A stretch of DNA of 64,000 bases from Leishmania mexicana MHOM/GT/2001/U1103 (Eukaryota > Euglenozoa > Kinetoplastea > Trypanosomatida > Trypanosomatidae): contig NC_018324.1 in assembly GCF_000234665.1 (NCBI RefSeq), positions 1,794,942-1,858,941 of the forward strand. The letters run 5' to 3'. The translations under genes and the position numbers were made by a program. This document shows, one piece after another, positions 9,912-18,600 of this stretch (positions are counted from its first letter, which is position 1; every line of letters starts with the position of its first letter). The notes under the pieces are model-generated. The model worked only from the letters and a program-made list of their open reading frames with translations, made no database searches and had not been told where the DNA came from.

Positions 9912-9942
<31 letters not shown>
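9912..9942. repeat. CA dinucleotide microsatellite
   Basis: About fifteen uninterrupted CA units, the longest CA tract I saw in the window. Confidence 0.9.
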
Positions 9943-9943
<1 letters not shown>

Positions 9944-10024
9944 GGAGCGCCGTAACCACCGAGCGGGCACGGCTGTGGATGAGAGCAGGGTCACATGGGC
10001 TGAGTATCTTCTTTTTGTCTCCAA

Positions 10025-10026
10025 AG
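10025..10026 (+). promoter_or_regulatory. Candidate spliced-leader acceptor AG for the diflavin reductase gene
   Basis: Pyrimidine tract at about 10005-10022, then AAAGCAG; the AG is 41 nt before the ATG at 10067. A second AG follows at 10039-10040. Confidence 0.5.
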
Positions 10027-10066
10027 CAGCAACTCCTCAGCACACCTATTTTTCTCGAAAAAAAAT

Positions 10067-13000
10067 ATGAGTGACGAGGCGGTGTTCATGGATACGGGGG
10101 AGCGGCTCTACGTCCTGTATGGTTCCGAGGCGGGCAACGCAGAGAGCATCGCGAAGCGTCTCCACCACGATGCGACAACCACCCACGGCTTACGCGATGC
10201 CGAGTGCATGACACTGAACCAGGCGGTAGCGATGAAACTCTTCGACGCGCAGCTCGCCAAAGACGCGTCCACGTCGCTATGCGTCGTTATCGTGTGTAGC
10301 ACCACGGGTGATGGCGAGCCACCTCAAAACGCTGCCCGCTTTCGCCGATGGCTGCGCAACACCACCGGGACTCTTCACAACGTTCGCTACTGCCTTCTGG
10401 CCCTTGGCGACACAAACTACAACAACTTCTGCGCCCCTGGCATCTTTATGGACAACAAACTTAGAGACATGGGCGCCGTCTGCTGCTACCCGCGCGGTGA
10501 GGCTGATGACAGCGTTGGCTTGCATCTAGTCGTGAACCCGTGGCTAGAGGGTCTCTGGGCGGCGCTGAAGCAGAGCGGCACGGAGAGGACTGCAGCTTCG
10601 GGTCAGGAAACGCACAGTACGGGAGAGACCTGCATTGACATGTCTGTCGCGCAGGAGGCAGCCGTCCTCTACTCTAACGCTTCTCAGCTGTGTGTTGCCA
10701 TCGCACTCTTCCTGCACGAGCGGATCACCGAGCTCGGCGGCGAGGCGGATTTGTACCCGATTCAATACTTCAACCCCAGCACCAGCCTCAGACGACCCCC
10801 AAAGGTGCTCCTCTTTGTCCTCGGCACAGAAGACGATGCGGACACGCTGTGCGAGCAGCGCAGGCGCTCTGCTGAGCAACTACCACCTCTTGGGCCTTTC
10901 ACCGGTTGGATAGGGAGCAGTGGCCCCTGTGCCCCACCGCCCGCAGAGGCGGCGGAACTGCAGCGGTGGATGGCCGACCCTTCAATCCGCTTCTTCAACT
11001 CTTTGTTCGTCTCCCGGAAGCCTGACGGTGCAAGTAGAGCTGCCGCGCTCGACGCCGATCTGAAAGCCATAGCCATTAACTGTAAACTCGAGTTTCTTTG
11101 CCGTTGCCAGTTTTCCGGTGAGGTGCCGTCGGTCGCGGTTAGCGCAGATGACGTGTTCCTGTGGATGGAGAAGGTGTTGCATAACCTTCCAGGGGTGACA
11201 GCCGATGCGGAGTACATTCGTCGGACTATGGACGGCTCTTTCGACAATCGCGTCGGCGTGGCCTTCCGTGCTGCGCAGGCGCCAGAGTTACGCAATGGAC
11301 GCGCCACAGAAAATGATGGTGTTGCCAGGAGCAGCGACGCGGGGCATGCGTCCTCCAAAAACGGTGCCTCTCACGACGCGGGCGCGTCGAGCAAGACGCA
11401 CGAGGTAGTAGAGGACCTGCTCACCCCCATCGTCTTTCTCTACTCGGGCCACTCCTCTGTTGTGAAGCAGTGCGCCATGGACATCTTCAGCGGTGCCAGT
11501 CAGCATCACCTGCACTGTTCGATCAGCGAACTCAGCAACTTTCAACGGATGGGCTTCCCACGGCGTGCCACGTTTGTGTTCTTTGTCTCTGGTGTGGTGA
11601 CAGAACCAATGGCGCGCGTGCTGAAGGTGCTACGCACGCTGCAGGGTCAGAAGAAGAATATCGAAGGTGTGAGCTTTGCCATTCTCGGCATTGACCAGAC
11701 CTCCGAGAGTGGCCGGTTTAACGTCTGTGCGCTGGAGCTGGAGACGCTCCTGCTGAAGGTAAAGGCGAGCAAGATTCATTGCACAGGTTTGGCAGACTTG
11801 GACAGCAGCAGCCTCGTGCCCATCATTCAGTCGTGGGAGTCGAACCTCTGGGGTGCCATCGTGCACACCATGAAGAGTGCCGCCTACCTTGACATGGCAT
11901 CTCCCAGCCTCCGGGTGCAGCGTACTGTGGTGCCGTTGGCCACCAGCGGTAGTTCAGTTGGCGCAGCTCTCTCCATTTCCGGCGCGTTGGTGGGCGAGTC
12001 TGTGCATCGCGATGGGGGCAGTGGTGGCGATGGTGGCGGTAACAGCCACATCGAACGCAGCGTATTTGAGGACTTTGTTGGCGCCAGCGCCACCCCGTCT
12101 CTGCTTCCTCTGCCTGGCGGCGTCGATCCGAGCAGGGGTGCTGGCCTGGCGGCATCGTCGCTGGTTGCGGTATCGGGGTCATCGCTGGCAGGCAACTGCA
12201 GCACTCCCACAACTGTTGCGGCCGGCGATACGCCGAGCTCTGAAAAGACGGACACCCCGGCCGCTGGCGGTGGCTTGGCCGACGCCATCTTGCCGTGGGA
12301 CCCGACGCCGCTGAACAGGGAGAAGGCGCGCCACACCCCAGTCGTCTTTCTGTACGCGTCGGCTGGCATGTCGAAGGCGATCGCGATGCACGCGATGCGG
12401 AGTGCGGAGGAGAAGGGCTTTCCGACTGCCGTGCACCCTTTTGCGAGCTTTCAGCTTGTCGACTACCACGCCCACCCGAACGTGATCCTGTTCTGTGAAG
12501 CTGGCGCGGAGGGGCAGTCGAACGGCGGGCGCCGTTTCAGGAGGTTCCTGACGAATCCCTCGCACCGTCCGGACACGCTATCGTCTGTGCGATTTGCGGT
12601 GCTCGGCATCTGCGCCACACTGGCGAGCGTGGTTCATCCTGCCTTTCGTTGGGCAAGTTTGCTGCTACGACTGCAGGCGAATCGCATCTTTCCAGTCCTA
12701 ATTGTGCCGTCCATGTCGCAGCTGCACTCGCTTGCAATGCCGTGGGTTGACTGTGTGCTGTCATCCCTGGCACTGCTCCCGTCTTCTGTGGTGGTACCTG
12801 CACCTCCCAGAGGCTCCGATGCGCCGGGTGCTGGTGTGCTGACCATTGGACCGGCCCGTGTGGGCCCCGCTGGTGCGCCGAGGACGCGCGATGACGGCCC
12901 CGATAACGACGCCGTGGAAGAGGCTGAGAATGCCAGTGAGGACGCGGAGCACTCCGTGTTGGCCGAGGTGGGCAACTGCAGCGCCGATGTCTCGACAGAG

Positions 13001-14434
13001 CAGGACTCGTGCACCGAGTCGTCGATGGAGAACAGGATTGCCTACCGCATTGACGGTGTCGTTCAGTCGTGGAAGCTGCTGACGTGCCCCACGGCTCGGC
13101 ATCCTGTCGTCCAGCTGGATTTTTCAGTGACCGCGGGAACGCAGTGGGTACCAGGGCAGACGATCGCCGTCGTTCCATCCAACAGCACAGCGGAGGTGGA
13201 AGCGCTGCTGCGCCTCTTCCGCCTGGCGCGTGATGAGCCGTTTCTGCCACCTGCAAGCGCTGGCCCCGGAGCCTCCGTGTTCCCAACCTCCCCACTCTAC
13301 GAGGTCGCGGATTTTCCGGTCAGTTGCGGGACCGTGCTCTTGCGGTACGTGGAGCTGCGCGTCACTGGCATTCACAAGCCGCTTTTCCAGTTGCTGGCGC
13401 ATCACTGCACCTCTGAGGAAGCGAAGGCGGTGGTACAAACGATGTATGCGAAGCTCCTTGTCCACCGCACCCCGCGAGACCTGCGCGAGGTGCTTGAGGC
13501 CGTCGGCACCGCTGCCGACTCTCTGCCGCCGTTTCGCCACATTGTGGAAAACCTTTCCTTGCTGCAGCCACGCCAGTATTCTATCTGCAGCTCACACCGC
13601 GCCGACGCCACGACACTGTCCATCTGCTTCAAGGTGGCGGAGAAGGGGCTGTGCACGGGATGGATGTACGAGCAATGCCTCTCTGCCGCGGGTTTGCCGC
13701 TGGTGTCCGCCGCCAGCGCGGCTACCACGCACGCGGAAGGGAAAACAGCGCCCTCGGCTGTCCGGCAGCCGGTCCTTCCGAACACAGTAATCGCTGCCAA
13801 GGCACGTATCGTGATCCCTTTTGTCATCCGCGGCGCCTCGGTGTTTTGCATGCCGCGCGACGCGCTCGTTCCAATGATCCTCATCGCGTCCGGCACCGGC
13901 ATCGCCCCGTTCCGCGCGTTCCTGCAAGAGCGCCAGGCCTGGCTAACGGAGCACCAGTTGCGGTCTGGCTGCACTTGTCCAAAAGGGAAGCTCTGCGGAT
14001 GCCCTTGCGAGGAGGCGACGCAACACGGCGAGGCCCTGTGCGGCACGATCGACGTCTTCTTTGGTTGTCGGCGCCGTGGCGAGGATTACCTCTTCCGCGA
14101 CGAGTTGTTGCACTGGGAGGACAGCGGCGTGGTTCATTCGCTGACCGTCGCCTTTTCCCGTGACACGAACGACGGCAGGCTCTGTGACGGCGGCTGCTAC
14201 GTGCAGGACAAGATTCAGGAGTGTGGTGTGACCCTCATGAACCTGATCCTGCAGCGGAACGCATGCGTTTTTGTCTGTGGCGACGCCGATGGCATGGCGA
14301 AGGAGGTGCACAGAAAGCTCCGCGAGCTCATCCAGGAACACCTCTCGCTCTCCGACGCCGCGGCTGCCACGTATCTTGAGCGCATGAGCAAAGATGGGAG
14401 GTACCTCCGTGACGTCTGGTCGACGGGTGTCTGA
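10067..14434 (+). CDS. Methionine-synthase-reductase-like diflavin oxidoreductase with extra flavodoxin-like modules
   Basis: 1455 residues. Module 1 (about 10-165) is a full flavodoxin domain: FMN loops LYGSEAGNAESIAKR (about 17), CSTTGDGEPPQN (about 78) and LGDTNYNNFC (about 113), ending with ADDSVGLHLVVNPWLEGLW, which closely resembles the MTRR domain end. Three further flavodoxin-like but degenerate modules start near 203, 453 (FLYSGHSSVVKQ) and 757 (FLYASAGMSKAIA), joined by Ser/Gly-rich linkers. The C-terminal reductase half starts near 1000: RQYS FAD motif at 1169, NADPH loop ASGTGIAPFRAF near 1273, FGCRRRGEDYLF, CGDADGMAKEVH near 1404, and an aromatic-type end (RYLRDVWST). A Cys cluster interrupts the NADPH domain (about 1300-1325). 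Family knowledge: NADPH to FAD to FMN electron transfer. Reactivation of cobalamin-dependent methionine synthase is the best guess; a P450-reductase-type partner is the alternative. Human MTRR has about 700 residues. Confidence 0.85.
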   Translation: MSDEAVFMDTGERLYVLYGSEAGNAESIAKRLHHDATTTHGLRDAECMTLNQAVAMKLFDAQLAKDASTSLCVVIVCSTTGDGEPPQNAARFRRWLRNTTGTLHNVRYCLLALGDTNYNNFCAPGIFMDNKLRDMGAVCCYPRGEADDSVGLHLVVNPWLEGLWAALKQSGTERTAASGQETHSTGETCIDMSVAQEAAVLYSNASQLCVAIALFLHERITELGGEADLYPIQYFNPSTSLRRPPKVLLFVLGTEDDADTLCEQRRRSAEQLPPLGPFTGWIGSSGPCAPPPAEAAELQRWMADPSIRFFNSLFVSRKPDGASRAAALDADLKAIAINCKLEFLCRCQFSGEVPSVAVSADDVFLWMEKVLHNLPGVTADAEYIRRTMDGSFDNRVGVAFRAAQAPELRNGRATENDGVARSSDAGHASSKNGASHDAGASSKTHEVVEDLLTPIVFLYSGHSSVVKQCAMDIFSGASQHHLHCSISELSNFQRMGFPRRATFVFFVSGVVTEPMARVLKVLRTLQGQKKNIEGVSFAILGIDQTSESGRFNVCALELETLLLKVKASKIHCTGLADLDSSSLVPIIQSWESNLWGAIVHTMKSAAYLDMASPSLRVQRTVVPLATSGSSVGAALSISGALVGESVHRDGGSGGDGGGNSHIERSVFEDFVGASATPSLLPLPGGVDPSRGAGLAASSLVAVSGSSLAGNCSTPTTVAAGDTPSSEKTDTPAAGGGLADAILPWDPTPLNREKARHTPVVFLYASAGMSKAIAMHAMRSAEEKGFPTAVHPFASFQLVDYHAHPNVILFCEAGAEGQSNGGRRFRRFLTNPSHRPDTLSSVRFAVLGICATLASVVHPAFRWASLLLRLQANRIFPVLIVPSMSQLHSLAMPWVDCVLSSLALLPSSVVVPAPPRGSDAPGAGVLTIGPARVGPAGAPRTRDDGPDNDAVEEAENASEDAEHSVLAEVGNCSADVSTEQDSCTESSMENRIAYRIDGVVQSWKLLTCPTARHPVVQLDFSVTAGTQWVPGQTIAVVPSNSTAEVEALLRLFRLARDEPFLPPASAGPGASVFPTSPLYEVADFPVSCGTVLLRYVELRVTGIHKPLFQLLAHHCTSEEAKAVVQTMYAKLLVHRTPRDLREVLEAVGTAADSLPPFRHIVENLSLLQPRQYSICSSHRADATTLSICFKVAEKGLCTGWMYEQCLSAAGLPLVSAASAATTHAEGKTAPSAVRQPVLPNTVIAAKARIVIPFVIRGASVFCMPRDALVPMILIASGTGIAPFRAFLQERQAWLTEHQLRSGCTCPKGKLCGCPCEEATQHGEALCGTIDVFFGCRRRGEDYLFRDELLHWEDSGVVHSLTVAFSRDTNDGRLCDGGCYVQDKIQECGVTLMNLILQRNACVFVCGDADGMAKEVHRKLRELIQEHLSLSDAAAATYLERMSKDGRYLRDVWSTGV

Positions 14435-15659
14435 GAGCGAGCTCATGCACGCTGCGGACAGTTCATCATACGAAACGGCGTCGAAACAGGAAGTCGCTCT
14501 CCTCTCTTTTTTCATTGCGCACTTTTTTCCGCCTCTTCATCCTTCCCCCTCCCCTGCACATGACGGTAACGTGAACGTGGGTTGCGGTGCGCCGCGTCGT
14601 GTCTCCTCTGCTTCCACTTTTCTGTTCATTGGTCTTTCGAGATGTGGTAGCCGACCGGTGCGCTAAACGTCTTTTGAGAGCACTTCGGTTTGTCCGAGTC
14701 CTCACCTCTGCGTGTTGACGGCCCTCTGTGCGCGTTTCCGTGGTGACGCGTGCAAGACAGTCGACTCATGCGGAGCACAGGTGACTCTCTCCCCCCTCCT
14801 TCCCCACCGAAAAACAAAATGGTAACAAAAATGAAGCACAGCTCGTCGGTACTCGTGCATGGCTCACATTTCGCCACTTGCGCACACCCCCGGTGGTGCC
14901 ATGTGGTTCTGCTTCTCGAGAGGTGCTTGTCCAGCGCACCGGTCTTGTACACCGCCTTTTCATACCCCAGTGCGCAGGACAACGTTTTCTTGCACCACGC
15001 CCCGTGATTCACTCCATTAGCAACGAAGGCAGACAGGCTGCCGACGTTTCTCCCACGGTGTTCGCTGTCGCCGCTTTCTTTCAAGTTTGGTGTCGTCACG
15101 GTTGCAGGTTCTAGGTCTCACTTCCTCTGCCATTTCTCTGTTTGTCTTCCGCCCCTCCCCCTGAATCTATGCTGTCGCGCCGACGTCGCTCATGCACCGA
15201 TCTCGCTCTCAGGGTTACGACGCACGCATTAGTATTGTTGTTTGCTTGTGAGGCGCATCGCCGCATCTGAAGCAAAGCTGACTTTGGAAGCAGGGCAACG
15301 ACTCGGCACCACACCCTCACACACACAGAGAGAGAGAGACGGCTTTCAGTTTTACTTGACGGTATGTGCCCCCTTTGCCCCCTCCTCCTCCTTCTCCGTC
15401 TCTCTCTCCCATTCTCTACAGAGGTGCGGTGCGGCGTCACACATGCAAAGCGGGCGCAGGCGTCTCTCTGACGACAGCACATAGTTACTGAAAACACAAT
15501 CCCCGCCCCCCTTTCCTTCTTATCAACAAAAAGAAAAACGACCTCCTCCGTAGCGGAGCGCTCGCCGTGCGCGCTGTCGAGGTCCTGCCAACGCAAAGAT
15601 TTTTCTGTTCTCCTTTGCGTGAGTTCACTTAGCTGGAATATCGCTACTGTCTGCTCGAC
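14435..15659. other. Intergenic region, no gene seen
   Basis: Spacer with CT-rich tracts near 14795-14810 and 15375-15420, A-rich and T-rich short runs, and no convincing reading frame on either strand. Confidence 0.75.
15622..15623 (+). promoter_or_regulatory. Candidate spliced-leader acceptor AG for the TBC1D31-like gene
   Basis: T/C-rich tract at about 15600-15617, then GTGAG; the AG is 37 nt before the ATG at 15660. Another AG follows at 15631-15632. Confidence 0.5.
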
Positions 15660-18600
15660 ATGACCGTTCACATCGGCAGCAACACGGTCGTAACCGCATT
15701 GTGGGGCTCGGAAGACGTGACTGTCATCCCACTGCAGCCAAGTGGACAGTTCCTGTCGTTTCGCTTATCCCTAACAGCCGCTACCACCGATAATACCGTC
15801 ACGTCTGTCGCCTTTCACCCCGTCGATGAGACCTGCTTCGTGCTAGGGACGGGGGCTGGTAAGGCGTATGGCGTTTCCCTGCAGGAGAATAAACTGTTCC
15901 TCCTTGCTGACGTTGGCGAACGCTGCGCCTTACGATGCGCCACCTTTTGCCCTGGTTACCTGACAGGGCCCATCGTTGTGTTCGTCGGCAATGACAATCG
16001 ACTTCTTTTCCTAGACTGGCAACACGGCACTGTTCTGCAGGATGTGCTGGCGACGGCGCACCAACGGCCGATCCTGCACATTGTTACAGGCGCGTCGACA
16101 GAGTCTCTCTTCTGCACAGTGAGTGCGGACGCCTTATCTTGCTGGGAACCACTTGCAAGTAGGGAAAGCGCAGACGCCATTGACCCGTCGAGCTCCGCCG
16201 TTCCAGTGACCCGGCACCAGGGGTCCACCAGCACACCGGGCACGACTGGTCCTTCCCTGAAAGACCGCAGCACTTCGGGGTTCTCGATGCCGCGCTACGG
16301 GTGCTCTGGCAGTGCGTTGCCGACCGAATGCACTCTGGAGCTCCAGCGGAACTGCGACATCGTGCCGAAGCTCGCTGACAGGGTTACCCACCGCTTCCTC
16401 GGCGTGCACATTCTTCACCCAGCCCTATTAGTCTCCGTCGAAGCGGACGGTGTACTATCTCTGTGGTCGCGAGCTGCAGCACCTGGAGATAACGAACCCG
16501 TAGCGCACCGGGCGCCGCTTCGCCTGCAGCGGAGCGCTACAACACCGTCGGTGCTGCGAGTGCGCTGCTCCGCACAATGCGGGGCACTCGTCGTTCTTGG
16601 AGCGGATGCCGCGACAGTGGACGAGCTCGGCGACCACGTGGAGCCGGTAGTGGCCTTTGTCGTGGGGCAGACGCTGGAGGGTGCGGGCATTGTACGGCTG
16701 CCTAGTGGCGGCACGGGGGCTCCGGCGAAGGATCGCGCTGCGGCTGTTACCCAGGTGAGCGCAGTGCAGTCGGACTGTGTGGCGTGCCTCTTGAGCACCG
16801 GTATCGTGCATGTAGTGCTGCCCAGCACGTTTCACCTTGTCTTCTCTATCCCCCCGCCGTCCGTAGACAGGCTTGGCCATCGCCTCGGCCCACGGTCGCA
16901 CTGGAGCTTCACACCTTCCGGACCTACCTTTGGCGCCATGTGGTGCGAGCATGTCCTCCTCCTCCTGCATCTGCCAACCGCACGGCGCTGCGATGCGGGT
17001 GCTGGGCATGCTATCGAAATGTCAACGCTGCGAGTTGGTTCGAGAAGTGCCCCATCAGCTGGAGCTGTTGCCGGCAAGAAGCGAACCCCTGTCAAGCCCA
17101 AAGCGACGCCGCGACTGGGCGGCTGTCCCGGCGACGCAGCTGCGGCGGCACACGGTGTTGCGGTGGTGGCGCAATCATTTCTGCGTTCCTGTCAAGCGTC
17201 ACGGTCGACACCGTCACGGCGAGGGGTGGGGGCTGATTCTCTGCACAGTGGTGTCGATGCCGCCCTCGCCGTGCTGTCACGGTGCCGGCCACCCATTGTC
17301 GTTCCGAAGAAGGGCTTCTCTGAGGTTTGGCCAGACGTGAACGAGGTGGATGTGAGGGCCGCGAAACAGGAGCTGACTGCGCGCAGGATCAGTGACGCGA
17401 AAGAGGCCGACAAGGATACGCCCGCGAATGGGCCGTCGGCCTGGTCGTCGACAGCGGCGTTCTGCGACACCCTCTCTCCCTCCTCTTGCCAGTACAATGT
17501 GAATCAGCTGCAAGCGCACCTTCTCAAGCACGGCGTCTTTCCGCACCAGTACCGGCCGGCGATTTGGCGTTTTCTTGCTGGACTGCCGAGCAAATCAAGG
17601 ACGGCGTCGCAGTTTGCCGCCCTCGCGCGAAGACCGCCCCACCTCGCCGTATCGCAGCTGATGAACCCCTTCCCGCTCCCTCCGTCCAGTACTCGTGACG
17701 CCGTGGAGAGCGCCCTCTCCTGTCTCTGCTGGGCCTCTCCCGTCTTCACTCTCGCCTCCTACCTGCCAGTGCTCGTGTACCCGCTTAGCCTGGTCTTCCA
17801 CGATGATGTTCAGAGCGTCGTGGAGTTAGTGTTGATGTTTTTCCTCAACTGGGGACGGGACTTCTTTGTGTGCCACCCTCACGGCCCGGCGACGCTGCTC
17901 ATGGCCATGGAGCGCCAGCTGCGGCGACTCGACGAGTCACTGTGCCAGCATCTCGACGCCATGGGTGCCGGTGTTGCGGTGTGGGGATGGGAACTGCTCA
18001 CTAGCTTTTTCACAGACTCCTTCACTGGGGCCGAATGGGTACAGGTCATGGACCACATCTTCACCGCGCCGCCGCTTTTTCTCTTCGCCTTTCACGTGGC
18101 ATTCGTTCATGCCCGCCTTCGGCCGGAGCTGACGTCGGCGCTGAGTGTGGACGAGGTGCGTGGCGTACTTCGCCGCTCTCCGACGGCCGCTGCAGCCTCT
18201 CAAGCCCTGTCGCCGCCAAAGTCACTGCAAGGGTTGATCGAAGAGGGCTACCGACTTTACCAGAGCTGGTCATGCGAATCCGGTGACTCCGCAACGGGCC
18301 TCTCCTCATTTAAGGTGTTCCAGACACTCACGCCTCAGTTCGAGTACCCTGTCAACTTTGTGCACGATTCTGTAGTCCTCGCTGAGAGGCTGCGCGAACT
18401 CTCGCTTCTGCAGCGGAGTCGTGATGAGGAAAAGAGAGCTGCGGCCCACTTGGAGGCGCTGCGCAAGGCCTCTGCGGCGGCGTCTGCCGAGGAAGCGGCA
18501 TTCGTGCTGCAGCAGCGAGCTCGCGTGGCGGCAAAGTACGACACGTCTGCCGCTGCGTGGCAGGTGTACGTGGCGGTGGAGCGGTCGCGGCAAGAGAGGG

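Larger units (their letters stand above)
9046..10066. other. Intergenic region, no gene seen
   Basis: Spacer DNA with a poly-C run (9766-9777) leading into CA repeats, a second long CA repeat (9912-9942), and a pyrimidine tract that serves the next gene. The long minus-strand frame across it (8841-10043) begins as the antisense of the Cys-rich gene and then reads through CA repeats, so I reject it. Confidence 0.75.

Noticed and set aside
8841..10043. 400-codon minus-strand frame
   Set aside because: It runs antisense to the 3' end of the Cys-rich gene and then through CA repeats and poly-C; its content is Arg/Ser/Val low complexity, and all supported genes are on the + strand.
12537..13295. 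252-codon minus-strand frame inside the diflavin reductase
   Set aside because: Arg/Pro/His-rich antisense shadow of a GC-rich gene, with no family signal.
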